A DNA stretch of 64,000 bases from Nocardia sp. XZ_19_385 (GTDB taxonomy: Bacteria; Actinomycetota; Actinomycetes; Mycobacteriales; Mycobacteriaceae). This document shows positions 16,690-25,605 of the stretch, in pieces. The notes under the pieces were generated by a model. It ran no database searches and had not been told where the DNA came from. It saw only the letters and a program-made list of their open reading frames with translations. The first letter of the stretch is position 1. Each line of letters opens with the position of its first letter. Location of the stretch: assembly GCF_015355755.1 (NCBI RefSeq), contig NZ_JACVEE010000001.1, positions 1,612,001 to 1,676,000 of the forward strand, in the 5' to 3' direction. A program made the position numbers and the translations under genes.

Positions 16690-17100
16690 TCAGAGGGCGA
16701 CGACGGCGTCGCCGGTGAGCGTGATGGTGCCGTCGGCGAGTACGACGGAAAGTTCGAGCGTGGCGCGGCGTTCGCCGTCCACCTCCTCGATCGAGACGAC
16801 CTTGCCGGTGGCGGTCGGTTTACCGAGCACCGGTGTGATGGCGGCGAAACGCACGCCATAGCTTCGGATCGACTGCTGCGGAACCCAATTGGTGAGCAGC
16901 CGACCCAGGTAGGCCATCGTGAGCATGCCGTGGGCGAACACATCCTCCAGGCCGGCCGACTTGGCGACATCGATATCGATGTGCATCGGATTGTGGTCAC
17001 CGGAAGCACCGGCGAACAGCGCGAGCGTGGTGCGCGAGATAGTGCGGATCTGCAGCGGCGGCAGCACGGTGCCGACCTCGATGGCTGCGGCAGTGGTCAT
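16690..17100 (-). CDS. MaoC-like hydratase subunit (catalytic, HadB-like)
   Basis: This 136-residue hot-dog-fold protein has the hydratase-2 motif: FAGASGDHNPMHID, with Asp and His as expected catalytic residues, followed by HGMLTM. Such proteins add water to trans-2-enoyl-CoA. It overlaps the preceding MaoC-N-type gene by four bases (ATGA), and both are about 140-150 residues. They probably form a heterodimer like HadA/HadB or ChsH-type hydratases, with this as the catalytic partner. The complex would supply the second step of beta-oxidation. Confidence 0.88.
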   Translation of the reverse strand: MTTAAAIEVGTVLPPLQIRTISRTTLALFAGASGDHNPMHIDIDVAKSAGLEDVFAHGMLTMAYLGRLLTNWVPQQSIRSYGVRFAAITPVLGKPTATGKVVSIEEVDGERRATLELSVVLADGTITLTGDAVVAL

Positions 17101-17555
17101 TTGCCTGCTCCTGGATTGCGAACGACGATGATCGACTTCAGGTCGGCGACGGCCGAACCATCAACGCGGGTGACCGCGGTCACCTTCACCAGGAACTCCA
17201 GCGCACCGCCCTTCTTGCTGTACACATCGGTGATCCGCGGTGTCGCGACGAGCACGTCACCGGCCACCGCGGGCGAGTGATAGATGAACGACTGCTCGCC
17301 GTGCAGCACGAAACGCAGGTCCACACCGGCCTTTTCGACGAACTCGAACGGGTTCGGACCGTCCAGCTCGATCGCGAACAGGAACGTCGGCGGCACCGGC
17401 AGATCGCGGTAACCTGCGGCCTTGGCCGCTTCGGCATCGGTGTACACCGGGTTGGTCTCGCCGATCGCCTTCGCGAAGAACCGCAGCCGACCGGCGTCGA
17501 CGGTCAAAGTGGTTGCCGGAAGCTCGGTTCCGACGAGCGCGGGATCGATGGCCAT
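17097..17555 (-). CDS. MaoC N-terminal-type hydratase subunit (HadA-like)
   Basis: This 152-residue protein resembles the MaoC dehydratase N-terminal domain: RLRFFAKAIGETNPVYTD near residue 28, then PPTFLFAIEL. It carries AIGETNP where the catalytic partner has ASGDHNP, lacking the D-x4-H pair, so it probably serves a structural or substrate-binding role. ATG 17555 follows the thiolase stop by two bases, and its own stop overlaps the next MaoC gene by four. The thiolase, this subunit and the catalytic subunit are therefore one tightly coupled operon. Confidence 0.85.
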   Translation of the reverse strand: MAIDPALVGTELPATTLTVDAGRLRFFAKAIGETNPVYTDAEAAKAAGYRDLPVPPTFLFAIELDGPNPFEFVEKAGVDLRFVLHGEQSFIYHSPAVAGDVLVATPRITDVYSKKGGALEFLVKVTAVTRVDGSAVADLKSIIVVRNPGAGK

Positions 17556-17557
17556 GC

Positions 17558-18745
17558 TCAGCTCACTTTCTCGTACAGGGTCACCACGGCCGCGCCGCCG
17601 AGCCCGATGTTGTGCTGCAGTGCGACTTTCAGATCGCCCTCGACCTGACGGGCGTCGGCCTGACCACGCAGTTGCCACACCAGTTCCGCGCATTGCGCCA
17701 GACCGGTCGCACCCAGCGGATGCCCCTTGGACAGCAGGCCGCCGGAGGGGTTGGTGACCACCCGGCCGCCGTAGGTGTTGTCGCCGTCATTGATGAACTT
17801 CTCCGCCGTGCCCTCCGGGGTCAGCCCGATGGCCTCATAGGTGAGCAGTTCGTTGGCGGTGAAGCAGTCGTGCAGTTCGACGACGCGGAGATCGGCCGGC
17901 GCGACACCCGACGCTTCGTAAACCTGTTGTGCGGCAGCCTTGGACATGTCGTAGCCAACGATCTTCGTCATGTCCTGCTCGGTGAAGGTGGACGGGAAGT
18001 CGGTGACCATCGACTGGGCCTTGATGACGATCGAGGTGTCGATGTTGTTGGCCTTCGCGAACTTCTCGCTCACCAGCACTGCGGCGGCCGCACCACAGGT
18101 GGGCGGGCAGCACTGCAGCCGGGTCAGCGTGCCGTAGATATGCGGGGAGGCCAGCACTTCTTCAACCGTGACCGGGTCGGTGAAGACGGCGTACGGATTG
18201 TTGGCCGCATGCCTGCGCGACTTCACCGAGATCTTGGCGAAGGTCTCCGGCGCCGTGCCGTATTTGTCGGCGTACTGCTGTCCGGCTCCGCCGAACATCT
18301 GAGCCGCGAACGGCGCCTCGGTGCGCTCCTGGATTTGATCCATAACCGCGTTGAAACGGTCGAACGGAGTGGGCCGGTCGGTGTAGCCCAGGGCCAGCGC
18401 GCCGCGCTGCATCTGCTCGAAGCCGACCGCCAGCGCCACATCCACCGCACCGGACTCGACGGCCTGGCGCGCCAGGAACAGTGCCGACGACCCGGTCGAG
18501 CAGTTGTTGTTGACGTTGACGACCGGGATACCGGTCTGCCCGAGGCCATAGACCACCGCCTGCCCACAGGTGGAGTCGCCGTAGACGTAGCCGGCGTAGG
18601 CCTGCTGGATCTTCGAATATTCGATCCCGGCGTCGGACAGTGCCTTTCGTGCGGCCTCGGTGCCCATGACGTCGTAGGTCTCGGTGCGGCTCGGCGTCGT
18701 GAACGGAATCATCCCGACGCCTGCCACCACCACCCGATTACTCAT
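17558..18745 (-). CDS. Ltp1/SCP-x-type thiolase (lipid-transfer protein family)
   Basis: This 395-residue thiolase-fold protein has the nucleophilic Cys in VNNNCSTGSSAL, His in VELHDCF and the C-terminal GHPLGATG box. The segment YAGYVYGDSTCGQ and the Cys environment resemble mycobacterial Ltp1 (Rv2790c), a non-condensing thiolase or aldolase-like lipid-transfer protein. It probably cleaves a 3-ketoacyl-CoA, or performs a retro-aldol cleavage as some Ltp proteins do. ATG 18745 has AGGAA six bases upstream. It is the first gene of the minus-strand operon thiolase, MaoC-N, MaoC, SDR and acyl-CoA dehydrogenase. Confidence 0.88.
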   Translation of the reverse strand: MSNRVVVAGVGMIPFTTPSRTETYDVMGTEAARKALSDAGIEYSKIQQAYAGYVYGDSTCGQAVVYGLGQTGIPVVNVNNNCSTGSSALFLARQAVESGAVDVALAVGFEQMQRGALALGYTDRPTPFDRFNAVMDQIQERTEAPFAAQMFGGAGQQYADKYGTAPETFAKISVKSRRHAANNPYAVFTDPVTVEEVLASPHIYGTLTRLQCCPPTCGAAAAVLVSEKFAKANNIDTSIVIKAQSMVTDFPSTFTEQDMTKIVGYDMSKAAAQQVYEASGVAPADLRVVELHDCFTANELLTYEAIGLTPEGTAEKFINDGDNTYGGRVVTNPSGGLLSKGHPLGATGLAQCAELVWQLRGQADARQVEGDLKVALQHNIGLGGAAVVTLYEKVS

Positions 18746-18929
18746 AGCGTTCCTAACGATTGAAGCTATTGACTGTTCACTTAGTAGACAGCATCGGCTC
18801 CGCCAAAGCAACAGACGTCAGCAATGAACAGCGTTTTACTGAGGGTACTGCGACTCAAAGTAAGAGTGGTGACCATCACTGTGATCGGTGTTACGCTACG
18901 GCGCATTCACATAATGCTTTGGAGGATCG
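18746..18929. promoter_or_regulatory. Divergent promoter region between thiolase operon and acyl-CoA synthetase 1
   Basis: This 184-base region separates two divergent transcription units of the lipid island. It is less GC-rich than its surroundings. It contains imperfect dyads such as AGTG-N8-CACT at 18866-18881 and TTACTGAG/CTCAAAGTAA at 18836-18863. These are candidate operators for the tandem TetR protein. The strongest element is the 33-bp block at 18880-18912. Confidence 0.5.
18880..18912 (+). promoter_or_regulatory. Conserved 33-bp element upstream of acyl-CoA synthetase 1
   Basis: The block runs from TGTGATCGG through TTACGCT to ATTCACAT and matches 21824-21856 in 25 of 33 positions with identical spacing. 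The outer TGTGA and TCACA arms form a dyad. The inner TACGCT fits an actinobacterial -10 box (TAnnnT). It therefore probably combines a promoter core with an operator. The start codon is 17 bases downstream. Confidence 0.6.
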
Positions 18930-20462
18930 ATGCCCACAATCGACGCAACGCTGCGGATGACGGCACGCCGCGTTCCCGGCCGCGAAGCCCTGGTCTTCGG
19001 CGACATCCGCCGGACCTACGCCGAGCTGGACGCGGAGGTGGACCGCGTGGCAGGTGTGCTGGCCGAACGGGGCATCACCAAGGGTGATCGCGTCGCCCTG
19101 ATGGCGACCAACTCCGACCGCTTCGTCATCGCGTTCTATGCCGCACATCGGCTCGGGGCCATCTTCGTACCGATCAACCCGGCGTCGGCGGCGCCCGAAC
19201 TGGACTACCTGCTGCGTGATTCCGGCGCGGCCGCACTGATTTTCGACGCCGTGGTCGAGCCGGCCGTGCGCAAAGCCGCCGCCATCGGGCTGCCCGGAAG
19301 CTTGCAGCTGTTCGCCATGAGCGACCTCGAGGGCCACCAGGACCTGTTCGCCCTTGCCGCGGACTACGACGGCCCGCCGGTCGAGGTCGAGATCGCCGAA
19401 TCCGACGACGCGCAGATCCTCTACACCTCCGGCACCACCGGTTCACCCAAGGGCGCATTGTTCGACCATCACCGCGTCCTGTGCGTCACCACGGCTGTCA
19501 TAGGCACCTGCGGTATGGCCGACAACGACCGGCTCCTGCACGTCGCACCGCTCTATCACGCCGCCGAACTGTGCATCATGCTGATCCCCGGCACCCTGCT
19601 CGGCGCGACCCACATCGTGCACAGCGGCTTCGATCCCGCCGAAGTGCTCGAAACCCTGGAATCCGAACGCATCACGATGTTCTTCGGCGTGCCGACGATG
19701 TACCAGTTCCTGCTGCGCATGCGCGGCGCCGCCGATCGTGACCTCTCCGCGTGGCGCACCGGAATGTTCGGCGCCGCGCCGATGCCCGCCACCGTCGTCG
19801 AACAACTCGTCACGACCTGGCCGACGGTGAACTTCACGCAGCTGTGCGGCCAGACCGAAGGCGGCCCGGGCGGCATCTTCGCCAACCGCGACCAAGTCCG
19901 GGAACGCCCGGACGCCAGTGGCCGCCAGGCCCTCATCCTGATGGAATGCCGGGTCGTCGACGAGAACGGCGCCGACGTCGCCCCCGGAGAGGTCGGCGAA
20001 CTGCTACTGCGCGGCGAGACCGTGATGAAGGGTTACTGGAACAAGCCCGAAGCCACCGCCGACACCATCCGCGACGGCTGGCTGCACACCGGCGACCTGA
20101 CCCGCCTCGACGCCGACGGCTACATGACCCTGGTCGACCGGCTCAAGGACATGATCATCACCGGTGGCCGCAATGTGTACTCCATCGAGGTGGAGAACGC
20201 CATCGCCGCCCATCCCGATGTCGTGGACTGTGCCGTCATCGCGCGACCACACGCGGAATACGGCGAGAGCATCGTCGCCTTCGCGACGCTCAAAGACGGT
20301 GCGGCACTGACCCTCGAGTCGCTGCGCGAATTCTGCGTCGAACGCATCGCCGGTTACAAGCTGCCCCATGATCTGGTGCTCACGGCCCAGATCCCGCGTA
20401 ATCCGTCCGGCAAGGTCCTCAAGCGCACTCTGCGCGAGCAGTTCATTCCCGCCGGTTCGTAA
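18930..20462 (+). CDS. Acyl-CoA synthetase (FadD-type) 1
   Basis: This 510-residue AMP-forming ligase activates a carboxylic acid to its acyl-CoA with ATP. Motifs in order are the P-loop YTSGTTGSPKG near residue 169, GQTEGG near residue 308, HTGDL near residue 388, the hinge region LKDMIITGGRNVYS near residue 405 and the catalytic Lys in PSGKVLKR near residue 499. GGAGG lies four bases before ATG 18930. Upstream is the 33-bp element shared with synthetase 2. Chain-length preference cannot be read from the sequence. Its position suggests it activates acids released by the flanking secreted lipases. Confidence 0.9.
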   Translation: MPTIDATLRMTARRVPGREALVFGDIRRTYAELDAEVDRVAGVLAERGITKGDRVALMATNSDRFVIAFYAAHRLGAIFVPINPASAAPELDYLLRDSGAAALIFDAVVEPAVRKAAAIGLPGSLQLFAMSDLEGHQDLFALAADYDGPPVEVEIAESDDAQILYTSGTTGSPKGALFDHHRVLCVTTAVIGTCGMADNDRLLHVAPLYHAAELCIMLIPGTLLGATHIVHSGFDPAEVLETLESERITMFFGVPTMYQFLLRMRGAADRDLSAWRTGMFGAAPMPATVVEQLVTTWPTVNFTQLCGQTEGGPGGIFANRDQVRERPDASGRQALILMECRVVDENGADVAPGEVGELLLRGETVMKGYWNKPEATADTIRDGWLHTGDLTRLDADGYMTLVDRLKDMIITGGRNVYSIEVENAIAAHPDVVDCAVIARPHAEYGESIVAFATLKDGAALTLESLREFCVERIAGYKLPHDLVLTAQIPRNPSGKVLKRTLREQFIPAGS

Positions 20463-20512
20463 GGATCAGCGCGGGTTGCTATTCAGTTTCATCAGAGATA
20501 TCCGGAGTATCA

Positions 20513-21727
20513 ATGGCGATCGACGGTAGACGACGGCTCGGAATCATCGCGGCGGCTTGCGCATTGGGGGTGATGTTCCCCGGTCCGGCTGCGGCTGTAC
20601 CGCTTCCGACGCAGGACCCGTTCTACGCGATTCCCGCGGGCCTGTCCGGCATCCCCAATGGCACGGTGCTCGATTCCCGGCCGATCGAGGCGAAGGCTTT
20701 GCTGGCGGCGCCGATGCCCGCCGCCGCGTGGCAGGTCAAGTACAAAACCATCGACAATCACGGGCAGGCGAGCGCATACGTAGCGACTGTCCTTGTGCCA
20801 CACCAGGCTTGGCGCGGTCCCGGACCGCGTCCACTGGTGTCCTACCAGACCGCCGAAGACGGCGTCGGCGCGCAATGCGCGGCCTCCTACGCATTGCGCG
20901 GCGGGCTCACTTTCCCACCGGCCAACAGCCTCAGCGAGACCGCGGTCATCGCGGCCGCCCTGCAACAAGGCTGGGCCCTGGTTGTCCCTGACTATCAGGG
21001 TCCCCGTTCGGAATTCACCGGAGCCGCCGGTTCCGCGCACGGCATACTCGACGGCATTCGAGCCGCCCGGCAGTTCGCGCCGGCCGGCATCGACGAGGCT
21101 GCCCCGACCGGGCTTTGGGGGTATTCCGGCGGCGCGCTGGCCTCGGCCACCGCGATCCAGGCGCAACGCGAATATGCCCCGGAATTGACATTGACCGGCA
21201 CCGCGCTCGGCGGGGTGGTCGCCGATCTCAACCTCACCATGCGCGCCTTCAGCAACCTCACCGGCGTCCCGCCGCTCGCGTTCGCCGCCTTGAACCGCTC
21301 CTATCCGGACGCGAACGTCTACCAATACCTCAACGAAACCGCACGGACAGCAGTCACCGGCGCCCAGAATGCCTGTGTCGCAGATGATCTGCTCGCCCAC
21401 CCCTTGCTGCGGATCGAACAGCTGGAGGCGTGGCCGGGCGCCATCACCGACTCGCCACTGTCCCGGCTCATCTACGACACCAGCCCGCTCGGTCTCCCCG
21501 GAACCCCGACCGGACCGGTCCTGCTCTATCACGCGGTCGGCGACGAGGCAGCGCCGATCGGGCCCGCACGCCAGCTCGCGGCGAAATACTGCGACGGCGG
21601 AGCGCCGGTCACCATGGCGGAAAACCCTGTTGGCGAACACGTCACCGAGGTACTGATCTCGATCCCCGAAGCCATCGGCTATCTGAACGACCGCTTCGCC
21701 GGAAAGCCCGCCCCCAGCAGCTGCTAG
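20513..21727 (+). CDS. Secreted LIP-family lipase (paralogue 2)
   Basis: This 404-residue protein is the same length as the lipase at 10104 and shares its layout: a signal peptide (RRRLGIIAAACALGVMF, cleavage near AAA-V at residue 28), [10 protein letters not shown], then WQVKYKT and VVPDYQGP. The nucleophile is probably Ser ~205 in GYSGG. The later acid and base are less clear, with candidates GDEAAP and the His in GEHVTEV. A conserved Cys pair may form disulfides. It lies 50 bases after acyl-CoA synthetase 1 on the same strand, so the two may be co-transcribed. That would place lipid hydrolysis and fatty acid activation under one promoter. Confidence 0.83.
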   Translation: MAIDGRRRLGIIAAACALGVMFPGPAAAVPLPTQDPFYAIPAGLSGIPNGTVLDSRPIEAKALLAAPMPAAAWQVKYKTIDNHGQASAYVATVLVPHQAWRGPGPRPLVSYQTAEDGVGAQCAASYALRGGLTFPPANSLSETAVIAAALQQGWALVVPDYQGPRSEFTGAAGSAHGILDGIRAARQFAPAGIDEAAPTGLWGYSGGALASATAIQAQREYAPELTLTGTALGGVVADLNLTMRAFSNLTGVPPLAFAALNRSYPDANVYQYLNETARTAVTGAQNACVADDLLAHPLLRIEQLEAWPGAITDSPLSRLIYDTSPLGLPGTPTGPVLLYHAVGDEAAPIGPARQLAAKYCDGGAPVTMAENPVGEHVTEVLISIPEAIGYLNDRFAGKPAPSSC

Positions 21728-21823
21728 CGGGCGCGCAGCTCGGCGACGACCGGGTCGGCTCGGCTTCGTTTGGCACTCAGGCTCTTTCACTTGACGCAGG
21801 TAGGCCGAACCCAAGACCTCCAA

Positions 21824-21856
21824 TGTGATCGGCCTTACACTTTTTCGAATTCACAT
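21824..21856 (+). promoter_or_regulatory. Conserved 33-bp element upstream of acyl-CoA synthetase 2
   Basis: This is the second copy of the element at 18880-18912: TGTGATCGG, then TTACACT, then CGAATTCACAT. The start codon lies 21 bases downstream. The region around it is AT-richer than average, fitting a promoter. A TTGACG at 21791 is too far upstream (39 bases) to be the matching -35 box. Confidence 0.6.
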
Positions 21857-21877
21857 GTTAGGCACGGAGGATCGACG

Positions 21878-23422
21878 ATGTATCTCACCCAGGGCTTACA
21901 CCGGGCATTGCAGCAGAATCCCGACGGGATCATGACGGTCTTCGGTGAGCGGACCCGGACCTTCCGCGAGGTTGCCGAGCGCGTCCCCCGGCTCGCCGGC
22001 GCACTGCGCGAACTCGGGGTCGCCGACGGTGATCGGGTGGCGATGCTCGGACTCAACTCCGATCGCTACAGCGAATACCTGCTCGCGGTGCCCTGGGCGA
22101 ACGCGGTGCTCAACCCAGTCAACATCCGGTGGAGCCCCGCCGAGATCATCTACAGCTTCGTCGATTCCGGCACCAACGTGCTCTTCGTCGACGATGCGTT
22201 CGCGGCGATGCTCCCGGCGATCCGGCAGGGTTACGACGGGCTGCTCGCGGTGATCCACTGCGGCGACGGACCTACGCCCGAGGGCGCGTTGTCGTTCGAA
22301 GACCTCATCGCGAACAGCGAGCCGATCCCGGATGCCCGGCGCGGCGGGGGTGAACTGGCGGGCGTCTTCTACACCGGTGGCACAACGGGATTCCCCAAGG
22401 GCGTCATGCTCAGCCACGACAACCTGTTCGCCTCCGCGCTCGGCTCGGTCGCCACGGGTTACCTGTTCGCGCCGGGCGCCACCTACCTGCATGCCGCCCC
22501 GATGTTCCACCTCGCCGATCTCACCGGCTGGGCGGTCGTCGTGTTCCTCGGCGGGACACACGTGATCATCCCGATGTTCGAACCGGTCGCCACCATGCGC
22601 GCGATCGCCGCGCACAAGGTGACCGACTCGCTGCTGGTGCCGGTGATGTTGCAGATGCTGGTCGACCATCCGGAGATCCACGACCACGATCTCTCCAGCG
22701 TCGAGCGTGCTCTCTATGGCGCCTCACCGATCTCGCAGGCGGTGCTGGAACGGGTGATGAAGGCGTTCCCCAATGCCCGCATGACCCAGGCCTACGGCAT
22801 GACCGAGCTGTCTCCGGTCGCCACCCTGCTCGGACCCGAGGACCACACCGGTGGCCTGATGCGCTCGGCCGGCCGCGCCGCGCCGCACGCCGAGGTCCGC
22901 ATCGCCGACCTCGACGACAACGAGGTTCCGCGCGGCACCGTCGGCGAAATCCAGGTGCGCGGCGACCACGTCATGCTCGGCTACTGGAACAAGCCCGAGG
23001 AGACCGCGGCCGCCCTGCGCGGCGGCTGGATGCACACCGGCGACGGCGGCTACATGGACGACCAGGGCTACGTCTTCGTGGTCGACCGCATCAAGGACAT
23101 GATCGTCACCGGTGGTGAGAATGTGTACTCCGTCGAGGTGGAGAATGCCGTCGCCGCGCACCCGAATGTCGCAGCGTGCGCGGTGATCGGCGTCCCGGAC
23201 GAGGAATGGGGCGAGCGCGTGCACGCCGTCATCGTCTGCATGCCAGGCACAACGGTCACCGCCGAGGAGATCCGCGAGCACACCAAGACGCTCATCGCGG
23301 GTTACAAGGCCCCGCGCACAGTCGAACTCACCGACGCCCTGCCGGTTTCGGGCGCGGGCAAGATTTTGAAGCGCGAACTTCGCCAGAAGTATTGGGGCGA
23401 CACCGAACGCCAGGTGCACTGA
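21878..23422 (+). CDS. Acyl-CoA synthetase (FadD-type) 2
   Basis: This 514-residue AMP-forming acyl-CoA ligase starts at ATG 21878, with GGAGG about eight bases upstream. The motifs are [11 protein letters not shown] (a Gly replaces the usual Ser in the P-loop TSGTTG), YGMTELSP, HTGDGGYMD, IKDMIVTGGENVYSVE and SGAGKILKRE with the catalytic Lys. FHLADLTGW resembles the fatty-acid tunnel segment of long-chain ligases. It shares an upstream element with synthetase 1 but not high overall identity, so the two may prefer different acids. It is the last gene of the lipid island before cdsA. Confidence 0.9.
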   Translation: MYLTQGLHRALQQNPDGIMTVFGERTRTFREVAERVPRLAGALRELGVADGDRVAMLGLNSDRYSEYLLAVPWANAVLNPVNIRWSPAEIIYSFVDSGTNVLFVDDAFAAMLPAIRQGYDGLLAVIHCGDGPTPEGALSFEDLIANSEPIPDARRGGGELAGVFYTGGTTGFPKGVMLSHDNLFASALGSVATGYLFAPGATYLHAAPMFHLADLTGWAVVVFLGGTHVIIPMFEPVATMRAIAAHKVTDSLLVPVMLQMLVDHPEIHDHDLSSVERALYGASPISQAVLERVMKAFPNARMTQAYGMTELSPVATLLGPEDHTGGLMRSAGRAAPHAEVRIADLDDNEVPRGTVGEIQVRGDHVMLGYWNKPEETAAALRGGWMHTGDGGYMDDQGYVFVVDRIKDMIVTGGENVYSVEVENAVAAHPNVAACAVIGVPDEEWGERVHAVIVCMPGTTVTAEEIREHTKTLIAGYKAPRTVELTDALPVSGAGKILKRELRQKYWGDTERQVH

Positions 23423-23546
23423 CCTTCCGGCCGACGGGCGATGGACACCGAAACCAGAACCGGCCTGCTGGTGGTCATCGCCTCCGGTGATCAAATGGTC
23501 ACCGACTCGGGTGCGTAACCCGGACGGATCCGGGAATGCCCGGAAC

Positions 23547-23993
23547 ATGTCGCTGAATCCCGAATATTCGCCCGAACCGCGACGGTCGGAGCCCCCGCCG
23601 CAGCGCATCCCGCCCGAGCCCTACCAGCCCGGGCCGGAGGCGTATCACACCGAAACCGAGAAACACGGTCCGGAATTCGATCCGCAGCCCGGAACTGAGC
23701 CGAACGCACCCGCGCTGCCACCGGAGACCGCGCCCGCTGTCACCGGCAAGACGTCACTCGGCACCCGCACCGGATGGACTTGGGTCGGGCTGATCGCCAG
23801 TGCGCTCATCCTGATCGTGCTGCTGGTGTTCATCCTGCAGAACCTGAACAGCGTGCGCGTGGGCCTGCTCTTCTGGGAGTTCAACCTCCCGATCGGCATC
23901 GCCGTGCTGTTGTCCGCCATCGGCGGGGCACTGCTCATGGCCACCGTCGGCGGCCTGCGCATCCTGCAGTTGCGGCGTGCCGTCAAGCGCTAG
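23547..23993 (+). CDS. LapA/DUF1049-domain membrane protein
   Basis: This protein of about 148 residues has a Pro/Glu-rich cytoplasmic N-terminus of ~75 residues. Two membrane helices follow (WVGLIASALILIVLLVFIL near residue 78 and FNLPIGIAVLLSAIGGALL near residue 108). Between them QNLNSVRVGLLFW is the typical LapA-domain turn (Q-N-x-x-x-V). In other bacteria LapA proteins act in envelope assembly. In actinobacteria the role is unknown. The start at 23547 is a choice; the frame is open from 23487. Its stop overlaps the cdsA stop by four bases in convergent orientation. Confidence 0.8.
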   Translation: MSLNPEYSPEPRRSEPPPQRIPPEPYQPGPEAYHTETEKHGPEFDPQPGTEPNAPALPPETAPAVTGKTSLGTRTGWTWVGLIASALILIVLLVFILQNLNSVRVGLLFWEFNLPIGIAVLLSAIGGALLMATVGGLRILQLRRAVKR

Positions 23994-24931
23994 ATCAGGG
24001 TGCTGAGGACCAGCCAGGAGACGAAGGCCGACGGCAGCATGGAGTCCAGGCGATCCATGATGCCGCCGTGGCCGGGCAGCAGGGTGCCCATGTCCTTGAT
24101 GCCGAGCTCGCGTTTGACCTGGGATTCGATCAGGTCGCCGATGGTGGCGACGACAACCAGGCCGACACCGAGCACGACGCCGATCATCGAATTGGCCTGC
24201 AGCAACAGGGTTACCGTGAGCAGGCCACCGATGACGGCGAACACCAGGGAGCCGCAGAAACCCTCCCAGGATTTCTTCGGGCTGATCGACGGAACCATGG
24301 GGTGCTTGCCGAACAGGACCCCGGCGACATAGCCGCCGACATCCGAGCAGACCACCAGGATCATGAAGGTCAGGACCCGCAGGTTGCCGTCGGGTTCGAG
24401 CAGCAGCAGCGTCGCGAAGGACGCCAGCAATGGGATCCAGGCCAGAGTGAAGATGGTGATCGCGGTGTCGCGCAGGAAGTTTCGCGGCGCCTGATGCAGG
24501 CCATGATCGAAAAGGCGCCACACCATGCAGATCAGCGCGGTGCCGGCGAACGCGCCCGCGACACCGCTCGCGCCGAACGGCCAGCCGAACCAGAACACCG
24601 CCTGACCACCGACGATCAACGGGATTCGGGGCACCAGCACGTCGGCTTCGCGCAGCCGCTTGGCGACCTCCCAGGTGGCGACGCCGACGCCGGCGGCCGC
24701 GACAGCGATGAAGACCTTGGGCACGAACAGCAGGATCGCGATCAGCGATAAGCCGAGGCCGAAGCCGACGGCCAGGGCCGCGGGCAGGTTACGACCTGCC
24801 CGCGACTTGGGTGCCGCGGGGGCGGCGGCGGGTGTGGCGTATTCAGTTTCAGGTGTGCCGTTGGCCGGTCTCGGCTCCTCGGCCGCACCGGTCGCGGCGG
24901 CATTCTCGGCCACGATTGTCCCGTCGCTCAA
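23990..24931 (-). CDS. cdsA: Phosphatidate cytidylyltransferase
   Basis: CdsA makes CDP-diacylglycerol from CTP and phosphatidic acid, the branch point for phosphatidylinositol, cardiolipin and phosphatidylethanolamine. The 313-residue protein has a disordered Ala/Pro-rich N-terminus of ~45 residues, then about seven to eight membrane helices. The family signature is complete near the C-terminus: SPKKSWEG, then GDLIESQVKRELGIKDMG and LLPGHGGIMDRLDS with the metal-binding acidic residues. The reading frame begins with TTG at 24931; a GTG at 24913 is an alternative start. It lies 48 bases downstream of frr, as in mycobacteria. Confidence 0.95.
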   Translation of the reverse strand: MSDGTIVAENAAATGAAEEPRPANGTPETEYATPAAAPAAPKSRAGRNLPAALAVGFGLGLSLIAILLFVPKVFIAVAAAGVGVATWEVAKRLREADVLVPRIPLIVGGQAVFWFGWPFGASGVAGAFAGTALICMVWRLFDHGLHQAPRNFLRDTAITIFTLAWIPLLASFATLLLLEPDGNLRVLTFMILVVCSDVGGYVAGVLFGKHPMVPSISPKKSWEGFCGSLVFAVIGGLLTVTLLLQANSMIGVVLGVGLVVVATIGDLIESQVKRELGIKDMGTLLPGHGGIMDRLDSMLPSAFVSWLVLSTLI

Positions 24932-24979
24932 CTCGTCTAGTTCCGTTCGTCCCCCGCCGTCACCGCCGTCCGATGAAAC

Positions 24980-25537
24980 TCAGACCTCGAGCAGTTCGGC
25001 TTCCTTGTGCTTGACCAGTTCGTCGATCTGGCCGACGTACTTGGCGGTGGTCTTGTCGAGATCTTTCTCCGCGCGGCCGACCTCGTCCTCACCCGCCTCG
25101 CCATCCTTCTGGATGCGACCCAGTTCTTCCATGGCCTTACGGCGGACATTGCGGATGGAGACCTTGGCGTCCTCACCCTTGCCCTTGGCCTGCTTCACCA
25201 GTTCCCGGCGCCGCTCCTCGGTGAGCTGCGGAACCGAGATCCGGATGATGTCACCGTTGTTGGTGGGGTTCACACCGAGATCGGAGTTGCGGATCGCGGT
25301 TTCGATCGCGCCCAGCGTGGACTGCTCGTAGGGCTTGATCACCACCATCCGCGGCTCGGGCACGGTGATGCTGGAGACCTGGGTGATCGGGGTCGCCGAG
25401 CCGTAGTAGTCGATGACGATTCGGTTGAACATGCCGGGGTTGGCCCGGCCGGTCCGGATGCCTCCGAGATCGTCCTTCGCCACCGAGACGGCTTTCTCCA
25501 TCTTTTCCTCGGCGTCGAAGAGCGCTTCTTCAATCAC
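24980..25537 (-). CDS. frr: Ribosome recycling factor
   Basis: RRF splits post-termination ribosomes with EF-G. The start is GTG 25537, seven bases after AAGGA; the product [17 protein letters not shown] is 185 residues, the family length. It contains the conserved [11 protein letters not shown] loop and [14 protein letters not shown]. The C-terminal helix contains [19 protein letters not shown]. It follows pyrH by 68 bases and precedes cdsA, the conserved pyrH-frr-cdsA order. Confidence 0.97.
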   Translation of the reverse strand: MIEEALFDAEEKMEKAVSVAKDDLGGIRTGRANPGMFNRIVIDYYGSATPITQVSSITVPEPRMVVIKPYEQSTLGAIETAIRNSDLGVNPTNNGDIIRISVPQLTEERRRELVKQAKGKGEDAKVSIRNVRRKAMEELGRIQKDGEAGEDEVGRAEKDLDKTTAKYVGQIDELVKHKEAELLEV

Positions 25538-25605
25538 GACCGTGTCCTTCCTTGACACCGACTCCACAGCGTCGTCATCGTCCTGATCCCTGGCCTGGGT
25601 AGTTC

